Assembly: GCA_030151255.1 (NCBI GenBank)
Contig: JASLED010000105.1
Location: 1 to 17,955, forward strand
Reading direction: 5' to 3'
DNA from: Flavobacterium sp.
GTDB lineage: Bacteria > Bacteroidota > Bacteroidia > Flavobacteriales > Flavobacteriaceae
Length of the DNA: 17,955 nt
The notes beneath the pieces are model-generated. The model did no database searches, was not told the origin of the DNA, and saw nothing but the letters and a program-made list of their open reading frames with translations. Below are positions 1 through 7,595 of the stretch, one piece after another; within the stretch, counting starts at the first letter, position 1, and each line of letters opens with the position of its first letter. The translations under genes were made by a program, and so were the position numbers.

Positions 1-182
1 ATGCTGTTGATCACACACCTTCTATTTTTTATAAAACAATTTCTAAGAGTTTAAGTGAAGAGGTTTCTAAAACAATTGATATATTAATTGAAGGCAAAGA
101 AAACAAAGTTCTTTCTGATGCTTTGATAGTTAAAGAAGGAGTGGTGGTAGACAAAAGGATTATAGAATTTCAAAACCGATAA
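1..182 (+). CDS. 3' end of an unidentified polysaccharide-locus gene (partial)
   Basis: An open frame enters from the left edge (codons in phase with base 3) and ends with TAA at 180-182, one base before the ATG of the next gene. About 59 residues are visible, ending in VVVDKRIIEFQNR. They are mixed in composition, with no signal peptide or membrane segment. The tight junction to the ATP-grasp gene says it belongs to the same operon. I do not recognise the family from this tail; a transferase or other sugar-modifying enzyme would fit the setting but is not shown. Confidence 0.7.
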   Translation, partial: AVDHTPSIFYKTISKSLSEEVSKTIDILIEGKENKVLSDALIVKEGVVVDKRIIEFQNR

Positions 183-183
183 T

Positions 184-1308
184 ATGTTTTCGCGTACATT
201 TTTAAAAGGTTTAGTTTTTAAGTTACCAATTCTAAAGAAATTTTATGTGAATTGGAGATTGAAAAATGAAAGAGATTTATATAAATTGGATTCTCCAGAA
301 TTAAGTGAATATTTAGAAGAAGCAGATAAAATATACCTAAATAGAATTCTTCCTAATAGTTATATTGTTGGTTTAGTGAAGGATGGTCACGAATATGATG
401 GTTTTGTTAAAGAACGAGCTTACTATCCGAAATATGAAAGATTTTTAAAAAATAATAATATTAGATATGAGTACTATGATATTTTAAGTAGTACTTGGAT
501 AGAGGATGCTAAAAAATTTCATTATATTATTTGGCATACAGACTCTGATCCTAGTACTCAAGAAATAGCATTAAATAAGATTTATGTGTTAGATAAGTTA
601 TTAGGTATTAAGTGTCTGCCTTCTTTTGATGAGTTGTGGAGTTATGAAGATAAGATAAATATGCATTATCTTTATAGAGTAAATAATTTACCTGAGATTC
701 CAACATTTGTTACTCATAAAAAAAATGATGCCTTAAATTATATTCAAAAATGTAATTATCCTTTAATATCTAAGCTTACTACTGGGTCTTCCTCTTTTGG
801 GGTAGTTAAAGTAAATAATTATAAACAAGCAAAAAGATTAGTTAATAGGGCTTTTTCATATAAAGGGGCGAAAACCTATTTTCCTTATCAGCGGCAAAAA
901 GATTATATTTTATTTCAAGAGTTTATGATTGATGCTACTTATGATTTGAGGATTATGGTTGTAGGAGATAAATTATTAGGATATTATCGTTTTCCAAATA
1001 AAGGTGATTTTAAAGCATCTGGTGCGGGTAATTATGAGAAAAAAGAAATCCCTTCTGATGTTTTAGAACTTGCCTATAAAGTAAAAAATATATTTGGTTC
1101 AAGTTTTTTAGCAACTGATTTTTTATATAGCAAAATGAGTAACAAGTATTATATCATTGAAAGTTCTATTTTTATTGGAGTTGATACTCCTCGACAATTA
1201 GAGATTAATGGTATTGCTGGTTATTATGAAAGAGTTAGTGAAAATAACTTTGTTTTTAAAGAGGGAAAAGTTTGGGTACAAGAATTGGTTTTAAAGGAAA
1301 TATTATAA
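184..1308 (+). CDS. ATP-grasp domain protein (carboxylate-amine ligase-like) of a polysaccharide locus
   Basis: This is a 374-residue soluble protein with the layout of an ATP-grasp ligase, the fold that activates a carboxylate as acyl phosphate and joins it to an amine. The nucleotide-binding lysine lies in ISKLTTGSSSFGV (Lys197 by my count), with a flexible loop after it. Next comes QEFMIDATYDLRIMVVGDKL (around 245-264, Arg256), then ATDFL (Asp312) and IIESS (Glu326). In RimK/D-Ala-ligase-type enzymes the last motif is usually E-x-N; here Ser replaces Asn, so metal binding may be altered. No membrane segments are seen. Position in a glycosyltransferase operon suggests it adds an amino acid or other acid to an amino sugar or glycan, which is inference. 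The ATG at 184 follows the previous stop by one base. A hairpin terminator follows the gene. Confidence 0.85.
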   Translation: MFSRTFLKGLVFKLPILKKFYVNWRLKNERDLYKLDSPELSEYLEEADKIYLNRILPNSYIVGLVKDGHEYDGFVKERAYYPKYERFLKNNNIRYEYYDILSSTWIEDAKKFHYIIWHTDSDPSTQEIALNKIYVLDKLLGIKCLPSFDELWSYEDKINMHYLYRVNNLPEIPTFVTHKKNDALNYIQKCNYPLISKLTTGSSSFGVVKVNNYKQAKRLVNRAFSYKGAKTYFPYQRQKDYILFQEFMIDATYDLRIMVVGDKLLGYYRFPNKGDFKASGAGNYEKKEIPSDVLELAYKVKNIFGSSFLATDFLYSKMSNKYYIIESSIFIGVDTPRQLEINGIAGYYERVSENNFVFKEGKVWVQELVLKEIL

Positions 1309-1348
1309 TAAGTTGAAATAATCGAATTTAAATTAATATAATTTTATT

Positions 1349-1396
1349 GCAAGCATAAGTGTCTACGTATGGCTGTAGATATTTGTGCTTGTTTTT
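1349..1396 (+). terminator. Strong hairpin terminator or attenuator inside the polysaccharide operon
   Basis: A left arm at 1350-1366 pairs with a right arm at 1375-1391 around an 8-base loop. All 17 positions pair, three of them as G-U wobbles, and TTTTT follows at 1392. The wobbles pair only in RNA copied in the + direction (the other strand would have A-C mismatches), so the hairpin acts on the operon transcript. It lies between the ATP-grasp and polymerase genes, so it could end or dampen transcription into the glycan assembly genes. Confidence 0.75.
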
Positions 1397-1426
1397 ATCA
1401 TAATAAATTAGGAATCTGTGAATATT

Positions 1427-2602
1427 ATGTCTGAAAAGTTTAAAGAAAATTGTGTTTTTATATGGTTATTATTATTGACTTTAAATTCTTATTATTTTTA
1501 TAACTTAGGTTTGCCTTTGTTTTCATTTTTGGGAGCAATATTTACTTTGCCTTTGTTTAAGATATTTAATTTTAAGTTAAAGAATTATCAAAGACCAATT
1601 TTAATTGTTATAACTTCATTGTTTCTTATTTCTACTATTTCTATCATGCTTAATAGTAGTTACGTATTAGGTCAACGATTTATAGTTTTTCTATTGTTTT
1701 ATCCAGTTGCCTTGTTTTCAACGTATTTATTTAAAGAAGAGAAAATTCTTTTTGAGAAGGTAATAAAGAAAGTAATTATTGTTCATCTTAGTTTTTTTTT
1801 CATTCAATTTATAAGTTTCTATGGGTTTGGATATTTTATAGATTTTTTAGAGCCTATTACAGGAGAATCACAAAGAGCTTTTGGAGGTAATTATTCTATA
1901 AGTAGTTCTGGTAATATGTTAATTAGAGTAACAGGATTATTTAATGAACCGGGAACATATGCAACTTATATGATGTTACTTTTAGGTTTGTTTAAAGTGA
2001 GTTTATTTCAATCAGGACAGAAGTATAAATTAACAAAATTTGATTTTATAGTATTGTTTTCTGTTCTCCTGAGTTTTTCCGTTTTTGGATTTGTTTTTGT
2101 ATTTATTTTTTGTTTACCAATTTTATTTAAAGCAAGTTTTAAAAATAAGTTATTCTTAGCTGTTTGTTCTAGTCCAATCATTTATATAGTTTATACAAGA
2201 TATTTGTCAGTAAGGTTTAGTAATGAATTACAAAGTGATAATGGAGGTGAGTTTCGTTCTGAAGCTATTGGTCTATTGTATAATAATATAACAGATAGTT
2301 TATACCATTTGTTATTTGGTTATTCACATTTTGTTGATATGAATAAATTATTTAATACATCTTTAGCTTGGAATGATGTTGGGCTTATTTTTACAATGTT
2401 CTTAGAGTTTGGTTTGGTAGGAGTATCAATTATATTTTTTTTTATTTCACCACAGATTAAAGCTAAATTCGTAGTTGTTTTGATAACTTTATTATGTAAA
2501 ATATCATTAACAACTTTTTTTTTATGGGTTTGTATTAGTTTTTTATTTATTGATAATGAGATATTTGGGAATTTAAAAAATAATATAGTAAAAAAGGTAT
2601 AG
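1427..2602 (+). CDS. Wzy-like O-antigen/capsule repeat-unit polymerase
   Basis: This is a very hydrophobic multi-pass inner-membrane protein of about 391 residues, with roughly ten membrane segments from WLLLLTLNSYYFYNLGL to the last helix near FLWVCISFLFIDNEIF. A large non-membrane loop in the middle carries RVTGLFNEPGTYATYMM. The arginine followed by an E-P-G motif next to a helix is typical of Wzy/O-antigen ligase-superfamily proteins. Wzy polymerases join undecaprenyl-linked repeat units on the periplasmic face. Sequence in this family is poorly conserved, so the call rests on topology, the motif and neighbouring glycosyltransferases. I prefer ATG 1427; an in-frame GTG at 1418 would add three residues. 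Base composition is extremely AT-rich (10 G/C in the 60 bases from 2101), typical of strain-variable serotype genes. Confidence 0.8.
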   Translation: MSEKFKENCVFIWLLLLTLNSYYFYNLGLPLFSFLGAIFTLPLFKIFNFKLKNYQRPILIVITSLFLISTISIMLNSSYVLGQRFIVFLLFYPVALFSTYLFKEEKILFEKVIKKVIIVHLSFFFIQFISFYGFGYFIDFLEPITGESQRAFGGNYSISSSGNMLIRVTGLFNEPGTYATYMMLLLGLFKVSLFQSGQKYKLTKFDFIVLFSVLLSFSVFGFVFVFIFCLPILFKASFKNKLFLAVCSSPIIYIVYTRYLSVRFSNELQSDNGGEFRSEAIGLLYNNITDSLYHLLFGYSHFVDMNKLFNTSLAWNDVGLIFTMFLEFGLVGVSIIFFFISPQIKAKFVVVLITLLCKISLTTFFLWVCISFLFIDNEIFGNLKNNIVKKV

Positions 2603-2617
2603 TTTAAATTTGTTTGT

Positions 2618-3712
2618 ATGAGTAAAAGGATACTTATTGCTTTGTTAAATGATAAAGTGGGTGGTGCAGAGCATGTTTTAAAATTAATTGCAAATTACTA
2701 TTTAGAACGGGATTATGTAATAGATGTAAAGTTTGTAACAAAAAGTATTGGAAATTATTGGGAAGAGTATCTAAACAATAGTAAAGTTAATTTAATATAT
2801 ACAGAGTCGGAGAAAGAAAGTAAGGGGATGGTTAGTTTTTGTTGTAATATAATTAAAGAGAAAAAATATATATATGAATTTACTTTTAGTTCACATATTT
2901 ATTTAAATTTTATTATGGCTCAGATGAGACGATTTAAATTTCTGAATACAAAAAAACTAATTTGTAGAGATAGTCATTCTTATTATTTAGTAAATAGTGG
3001 TAGAAAATTAAAGTTATATGATTTTTTGATTAAGAAAGGGTATGGTAAATATCAAGATTTAATTATTGAACAAACGGAAGAAATGCAAAAACAATTATTG
3101 GATAATAATGAATGGTTAAAGTATGCTATTTCTAAAGTATTAGTTATAAATAATCCTGTTAATTTACATGAATTTGAGAAAGTAAATGAGTTTAAGTTTG
3201 AGAGGAAGACAATAGTTTCTGCTGGTAGATTGATTAAAATTAAGGGGTTTGATCTTTTAATAAAAGCGTTTGCCAGATTAAATCGTATAGATTATGATTT
3301 GGTTATTTTAGGTGATGGTGAAGAAAGAGCCGCTTTAGAGGATTTGATAAGAAGTCTGAATTTGAGTAATAATGTCCATTTAATTGGTTTTAAACCTAAT
3401 GTTCTTGAATATTTTAAAGGAGCGAGTATATGTATAGTTTCGTCATTAAAAGAAGGATTTCCAAATGTTTTATTACAAATGATGTCTCAAAATGATAATG
3501 TAATATCTACCTTATGTGCAGGAGGTATCAATGAAATTAAAGGATTAAATTTATGTTTGCCAAATAACATTGAAAGTATTGAAGAACAATTAAGATATTG
3601 TATGGAAGAGAATGCTTCTACAGCTCAGAATAGAGCATTTTTTGAAGAGGAGTTGAATAAGAGGAGTATTAATCTTTTTGTCGAAAAGATTAATGATTGT
3701 ACAAAACTATAG
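2618..3712 (+). CDS. GT4 family glycosyltransferase (GT-B fold)
   Basis: This 364-residue cytoplasmic protein has the two-domain GT-B layout. The N-terminal acceptor half starts KRILIALLNDKVGGAEHVL, with the glycine-rich GGAE loop common to GT4 enzymes. The C-terminal donor half begins near VSAGRLIKIKGFDLLIKAF and includes LVILGDGEERAALE, VHLIGF and EGFPNVLLQMM. In GT4 enzymes the last motif is E-x7-E, the first Glu binding the donor sugar; here the second position is Gln (residue 287), while the first Glu (279) is kept. That is a conservative change and does not by itself mean loss of activity. It probably adds one sugar of the repeat unit to the lipid-linked acceptor; donor and linkage cannot be read from sequence. 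It starts 15 bases after the polymerase stop. Confidence 0.88.
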   Translation: MSKRILIALLNDKVGGAEHVLKLIANYYLERDYVIDVKFVTKSIGNYWEEYLNNSKVNLIYTESEKESKGMVSFCCNIIKEKKYIYEFTFSSHIYLNFIMAQMRRFKFLNTKKLICRDSHSYYLVNSGRKLKLYDFLIKKGYGKYQDLIIEQTEEMQKQLLDNNEWLKYAISKVLVINNPVNLHEFEKVNEFKFERKTIVSAGRLIKIKGFDLLIKAFARLNRIDYDLVILGDGEERAALEDLIRSLNLSNNVHLIGFKPNVLEYFKGASICIVSSLKEGFPNVLLQMMSQNDNVISTLCAGGINEIKGLNLCLPNNIESIEEQLRYCMEENASTAQNRAFFEEELNKRSINLFVEKINDCTKL

Positions 3713-3723
3713 TACAAATATTT

Positions 3724-4854
3724 ATGAGTAAAAATGTTTTACACGTCGTTAATATAGGATTTGTTTTGCCTTATTTTTTAGGAAATCAAGTAGATTTTCT
3801 AAAAGAGAATAATTTAGACGTAACTATTGTTTGTAGTAAAGGGGAAGAGTTTAAAAGGTATGTTAAGGAACATGAGTTAGATCATTTCGAAATAGATATT
3901 TTGAGGAAAATTTCTATTGTTCAAGATTTTAAGAGCTTATTTATGCTAATTAGAGTTTTGCGAAAGAAAAAGTTTGACTACGTTGTAGGACATACACCTA
4001 AAGGTAGTTTATTAGCAATATTAGCATCTTGGATTTGCCGGGTGCCAAATAGAATTTATTTTAGGCATGGATTGGTTTTTGAGACTTCTATAGGAGTTAA
4101 ATTGAAAGTCATGTTATTTCTTGAGAGATTAACAAGTATGTTATCTACAAAAGTTATTTCTGTAAGTCCTTCTGTAAAAAAAATTAGTGATTCCCTAAAG
4201 TTAGGAGATCCATCTAAGAACTTTATTTTAAGCAAAGGGTCATGCAATGGTGTAGATACTGAAGTATTTAAGTTGGATAGAAATAGTAATATTAGAGAAC
4301 ATTTATCAATACACGATGATGAAATTGTCATAGGATTTGTAGGAAGATTAGTGAATGATAAAGGGATAAATGAATTAGTTGAGGCATGGCAAGTACTAAG
4401 ACAATCATATAGTAATATCAAACTTTTATTAGTTGGGCCTTTTGAAGAGCGAGATTCTTTAAGTATCGAGATTAAGAAATATATTGCTAAAGAAGATAGT
4501 ATTGTTCATATGGGGTTGGTTTCAGAAACAGTAAAATACTACAATATAATGGATATTTTTATATTACCTTCATATAGGGAGGGGTTTCCTACAGTTGTGT
4601 TGGAAGCTTCATCAATGAGCTTACCAGTTATTACAACAAGGGCTACTGGTTGTATAGATTCTATTGAAGAAAATGTAACAGGTATATATTGTGATATTCA
4701 TGCTAAGTCGATAGTTAGTGCAATTGATTTTTATATTAGAAATGAGCAAGAAAGAAAGCAACATGGTAAAAATGGTCGTGAATGGGTACTGAAAAATTTT
4801 AAACAAGAAGTTGTTTGGCAAGCTATTTTAAAGGAAGTATATAATTCAAAATAA
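3724..4854 (+). CDS. GT4 family glycosyltransferase, CapM/WcaL-like
   Basis: This is a 376-residue GT-B glycosyltransferase. I place the start at ATG 3724 (MSKNVLHVVNIG), 11 bases after the previous stop; an in-frame TTG at 3697 would overlap the upstream gene and add nine unlikely residues. The N-terminal domain has the GHTPKGSLLAILASWICRVP region and a lengthy HGLVFE segment, as in CapM-type enzymes. The C-terminal domain has VIGFVGRLVNDKGINELVEA, KLLLVGPFEE and PSYREGFPTVVLEASSM, with both glutamates of the E-x7-E motif intact (about 286 and 294). It lies directly against the SDR gene (stop to ATG with no gap). It is likely to add the second sugar to the initiating residue laid down by the 5797-6756 transferase, which is inference from gene order. 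Confidence 0.9.
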   Translation: MSKNVLHVVNIGFVLPYFLGNQVDFLKENNLDVTIVCSKGEEFKRYVKEHELDHFEIDILRKISIVQDFKSLFMLIRVLRKKKFDYVVGHTPKGSLLAILASWICRVPNRIYFRHGLVFETSIGVKLKVMLFLERLTSMLSTKVISVSPSVKKISDSLKLGDPSKNFILSKGSCNGVDTEVFKLDRNSNIREHLSIHDDEIVIGFVGRLVNDKGINELVEAWQVLRQSYSNIKLLLVGPFEERDSLSIEIKKYIAKEDSIVHMGLVSETVKYYNIMDIFILPSYREGFPTVVLEASSMSLPVITTRATGCIDSIEENVTGIYCDIHAKSIVSAIDFYIRNEQERKQHGKNGREWVLKNFKQEVVWQAILKEVYNSK

Positions 4855-5760
4855 ATGAAAATCACGATAACAGGAACATCAGGTTTCGTAGGTCAGAATC
4901 TATTGCCTTATCTTGGAGAAAAGGGATATTGTGTAAGCTCATTATCTTTAAGAAATAAGGTTTGGCAATCAGCTATTCCATTAAATACAGAAGTTTTTAT
5001 TCACTTAGCAGGTAAAGCACACGATACATCGAATACTTCAAGTGCTGATGAATACTTTAAAGTAAATAGAGATTTGACAATTGAATTATTTGAATTATTT
5101 GTTTACAGTGAGGCAAAGGATTTCTTTTACTTTAGTTCTGTAAAAGCTGTAGCTGATACTGTAGAAGGTATCTTGACAGAAGATGTAATTGCTAAACCAT
5201 TTACACCTTATGGACAATCAAAGAATGAAGCGGAGCAGTATATCTTAAAAGCTTCTTTACCTGAAGGGAAAAGAGTTTTTATTATTAGACCATGTATGAT
5301 TCATGGTCCTGGTAATAAAGGGAACTTAAACCTTTTATACAAAGTAGTAGAGAAAGGAATTCCGTGGCCATTAGCATCATTTGAGAATCACCGTTCATTT
5401 TTATCTATTGATAACTTATGTTATTTAGTAGATGCTATGATAAATAATAAATCAGTTCAATCAGGAGCTTATAACTTTGCAGATGACAAAGCTTTATCTA
5501 CAAATGAATTAGTTTCTTTAATTGCTCATACAGCAGGTAAAAAAACTAAATTTTGGTACATTAGTCAAGGATTTATGAACACAATTGCCGCTATCGGTGA
5601 TAAGATAAAACTACCTTTAAACTCGGAGCGATTAAAGAAGTTAACAGAGAATTACGTTGTATCTAATGAGAAAGTAAAACGCGCCTTAGGAATTGATAAA
5701 CTACCAGTTAGTGCAGAAGAGGGGTTAAAAAAAACAATACAAAGTTTTTCAAAAGCATAA
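4855..5760 (+). CDS. NAD(P)-dependent nucleotide-sugar epimerase/reductase (extended SDR)
   Basis: This is a 301-residue Rossmann-fold enzyme. The dinucleotide-binding motif TGTSGFVGQN is at the N-terminus, FIHLAGKAHD follows, and FFYFSSVKAV carries the catalytic Ser region. YGQSK gives the Tyr119/Lys123 pair, and IIRPCMIHGPG the substrate-side segment. The overall type resembles WbpV/WbpK/WreQ-like proteins, which epimerise C4 or reduce a UDP-4-keto-6-deoxy amino sugar (for example to UDP-QuiNAc or UDP-FucNAc). Pairing with a WecA/WbpL-like transferase directly downstream supports a role in making the first sugar of the repeat unit. No 4,6-dehydratase is in the window, so the exact product is open. 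The ATG abuts the previous stop. Base composition is less extreme than upstream (23 G/C in the 60 bases from 5341). Confidence 0.88.
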   Translation: MKITITGTSGFVGQNLLPYLGEKGYCVSSLSLRNKVWQSAIPLNTEVFIHLAGKAHDTSNTSSADEYFKVNRDLTIELFELFVYSEAKDFFYFSSVKAVADTVEGILTEDVIAKPFTPYGQSKNEAEQYILKASLPEGKRVFIIRPCMIHGPGNKGNLNLLYKVVEKGIPWPLASFENHRSFLSIDNLCYLVDAMINNKSVQSGAYNFADDKALSTNELVSLIAHTAGKKTKFWYISQGFMNTIAAIGDKIKLPLNSERLKKLTENYVVSNEKVKRALGIDKLPVSAEEGLKKTIQSFSKA

Positions 5761-5796
5761 GAAGATAAGTTTTCTTGTGTTTAAATAAATTTATAA

Positions 5797-6756
5797 ATGG
5801 AATACCTAGTTATAGTAGCAATACTTTTTATTGCAGAATTAGTGTACTTTAAAGTAGCCGATAAGTACAATATCATTGACAAGCCCAATGAGCGAAGTTC
5901 GCATACGCAGATTACACTACGTGGTGGTGGGATTGTTTTTTACTTTGGAGCTTTGGCTTATTTTATTTATTCAGGGTTTGAGTACCCATTTTTCTTTTTA
6001 GGGCTAACGGCAATTACTGTAATTAGCTTTTTGGATGATATTTTTACTTTGTCAAATAAAATACGCTTATTGATTCACTTGGTATCCGTGCTATTGATGT
6101 TTTACCAATGGGATTTATTTTCACTGTCCTGGTTGTGGATTGCACCTGCTTTGATAGGAGTGATTGGAACGATTAATGCCTACAACTTTATGGATGGTAT
6201 CAATGGTATTACGGCTTGGTATAGTATTGTTGTTTTGAGTCTGTTAGCTTTGGTAAATATTGATGTTAATTTTATCGATCAATCTCTAATCTTTTATGTG
6301 ATGATAGGGACAGCGGTTTTTGCTTTTTTTAACTTTAGAAATAAAGCGAAAGCCTTTGCAGGAGATGTAGGGAGTGTGAGTATGGCATTTATTGTAGTCT
6401 TTTTATTAGGTCAGTTAATTATTACTACAGGGAATTTCATTTATATCTTGTTTTTAGCCGTGTATGGTATTGATGCGGTATGGACTATTGTACGTCGCCT
6501 GCTTAGAAAAGAAAATATATTTGAAGCGCACCGCTCGCATTTGTATCAATTTATGAGTAATGAAGCTGGTATCAATAAATTGTATGTCGCTTTTGGTTAT
6601 GGTATTATCCAATATTTTATTGGCTCTGCTATAATTTCTTTGACCGATGAAAGTGTTGAAATCCAATTAGGAGTCAGTATTGGGATTTTAGTAATAATGA
6701 GTATAGCTTACTTAATGTTGAAACAACGGATAATCAAAAAACATAATATTTTGTAA
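5797..6756 (+). CDS. Polyprenyl-phosphate sugar-1-phosphate transferase (WecA/WbpL/MraY family)
   Basis: This 319-residue integral membrane enzyme has about ten membrane helices. Family signatures appear in order: NERSSHTQITLRGGG after the first helix, FLDDIFTLS with the metal-binding Asp pair, NAYNFMDGINGI, FAGDVGS, and the cytoplasmic EAHRSHLYQ loop that binds donor and polyprenyl phosphate in MraY/WecA relatives. It should transfer a GlcNAc-type sugar-1-phosphate from a UDP-sugar to undecaprenyl phosphate at the cytoplasmic face, starting repeat-unit assembly. It follows the SDR gene by 36 bases and precedes the acetyltransferase by 49. A QuiNAc- or FucNAc-type donor is suggested by the SDR neighbour, but this is inference. 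Confidence 0.93.
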   Translation: MEYLVIVAILFIAELVYFKVADKYNIIDKPNERSSHTQITLRGGGIVFYFGALAYFIYSGFEYPFFFLGLTAITVISFLDDIFTLSNKIRLLIHLVSVLLMFYQWDLFSLSWLWIAPALIGVIGTINAYNFMDGINGITAWYSIVVLSLLALVNIDVNFIDQSLIFYVMIGTAVFAFFNFRNKAKAFAGDVGSVSMAFIVVFLLGQLIITTGNFIYILFLAVYGIDAVWTIVRRLLRKENIFEAHRSHLYQFMSNEAGINKLYVAFGYGIIQYFIGSAIISLTDESVEIQLGVSIGILVIMSIAYLMLKQRIIKKHNIL

Positions 6757-6805
6757 ATATTAAAAGTGATACTTTTACTTTAATACATCGCTCAATCATA
6801 TACGA

Positions 6806-7282
6806 ATGAAACAGATAATTATATACGGCAAAGGAGGACACGGTAAAGTAGTAGAAGATACAATTAATCAATTAGATCCTGCTATGGTAGTGGAATATTT
6901 TGATGATGCATCTAATTCTTATAGGGAAACTTATGCTAAAGAAGCAGATGTAATTGTAGCCATTGGTAATAATGAAGTACGTAAACGTATTGTAAGTGAA
7001 GTAAAGCATCGTTTTGGTACATTGATTCATCCAACAGCTTATGTGGCGCCTACGGCACTAATAGGAGAGGGGACGGTTGTTTTAGCAAATGCCGTGATAC
7101 AAGCGGATGCAAAGGTTGGTAAACATTGTATTATTAATGCAAATGTAACCATTGACCACGATGCGGTTGTTGAGGATTACGTATGTACATATCCAAGTTG
7201 CTATATTGCTGGGTTTGCAAGAGTAACGGAATTGAAGACGGTGAAACCAGGACAAGTAGTTTGGAAGAGTGAAGTGTTTTAG
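6806..7282 (+). CDS. Short PglD/NeuD-like sugar O/N-acetyltransferase (C-terminally shortened)
   Basis: The protein has 158 residues. The N-terminus IIIYGKGGHGKVVEDTI is the Rossmann-like substrate-binding domain of PglD/NeuD enzymes. From LIHPTAYVAP on there are left-handed beta-helix hexapeptide turns (IGEGTVV, VIQADA, VGKHCIINANVTIDHD). The His of IDHD fits the catalytic base position of PglD, but the second conserved His (S-H-V-S type) reads as Cys in YVCTYPS. Family members are normally near 200-215 residues and continue for several more turns that build the acetyl-CoA site; here the protein ends TELKTVKPGQVVWKSEVF. No continuation is readable in the DNA after the stop. It may be a natural compact variant, a scaffold or a decayed gene. 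Context suggests acetylation of an amino sugar of the glycan. Confidence 0.75.
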   Translation: MKQIIIYGKGGHGKVVEDTINQLDPAMVVEYFDDASNSYRETYAKEADVIVAIGNNEVRKRIVSEVKHRFGTLIHPTAYVAPTALIGEGTVVLANAVIQADAKVGKHCIINANVTIDHDAVVEDYVCTYPSCYIAGFARVTELKTVKPGQVVWKSEVF

Positions 7283-7423
7283 AAAATAGAAAGTTTCAGT
7301 ATAAAAAATACTGTACTTACTCAATAAAAATAGGTTCTTGCATATTCTTTTTTAATAATTTGATGAATATTAACTATATTTGAGGATGTAAATATCCCTT
7401 TATTTTCAGGGCATTTGAGTTAC

Positions 7424-7439
7424 TTGTATTTAAATACAA
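7424..7439. promoter_or_regulatory. Perfect 16-bp palindrome TTGTATTTAAATACAA, candidate operator
   Basis: Both strands read the same for 16 bases. The half-site TGTATTT/AAATACA recurs as a spaced dyad at 7552-7570 and as a single half-site at 7589-7595, just before nagB. Dimeric regulators bind such sites; the regulator is unknown. Confidence 0.4.
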
Positions 7440-7551
7440 AAGAAATTTAGATTATTATTCTTTTGAAAATAAGTTTATTGCTGTCAAATAATCACATTCT
7501 GTGTTTTTGTATAAAAAAGTTATACGAAGTTTAAAAGAATCATAAAAAAAG

Positions 7552-7570
7552 TGTATTTTTGAGAAATACA
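7552..7570 (+). promoter_or_regulatory. Candidate nagB promoter -7 box overlapped by an inverted repeat
   Basis: TATTTTTG at 7554-7561 matches the Bacteroidota -7 consensus TAnnTTTG, and would start RNA about 20-30 bases before the nagB start. The -33 element is weak (only GTTTAA near 7530). The box sits inside the dyad TGTATTT-ttgag-AAATACA, so a repressor bound here would cover it. A second TATTTTTG at 7591-7598 overlaps the proposed start codon and is less likely to be the promoter. Confidence 0.4.
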
Positions 7571-7595
7571 TACGCCTCGCTAACGTTTTGTATTT

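Larger units (their letters stand above)
7283..7595. other. 313-base intergenic region between the glycan operon and nagB
   Basis: There is no convincing gene here. It contains a short hairpin at 7297-7313 (6-bp stem, A5 loop, no T-tract), a 16-bp perfect palindrome at 7424-7439 and a second dyad at 7552-7570. Two TAnnTTTG boxes lie at 7375-7382 and 7554-7561. The rest is AT-rich, with no clear terminator for the polysaccharide operon. Confidence 0.6.

Noticed and set aside
3697..3723. TTG start extending the second GT4 upstream
   Set aside because: It overlaps the previous gene and adds residues not typical of the family; ATG 3724 is followed directly by the first strand.
4056..4421. Antisense open frame inside the second GT4 gene
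   Set aside because: It is opposite a clear family member with intact motifs and has no recognisable domain; low GC gives such frames by chance.
6757..6805. Hairpin AAAAGT-gat-ACTTTT between the transferase and acetyltransferase genes
   Set aside because: It is a six-pair, AT-only stem without a T-run, expected by chance in such DNA and not likely to end transcription.
7375..7382. TATATTTG as promoter of nagB
   Set aside because: It fits the -7 box but the nearest TTTG is only 12 bases upstream, and the leader would exceed 200 bases; kept only as a note.
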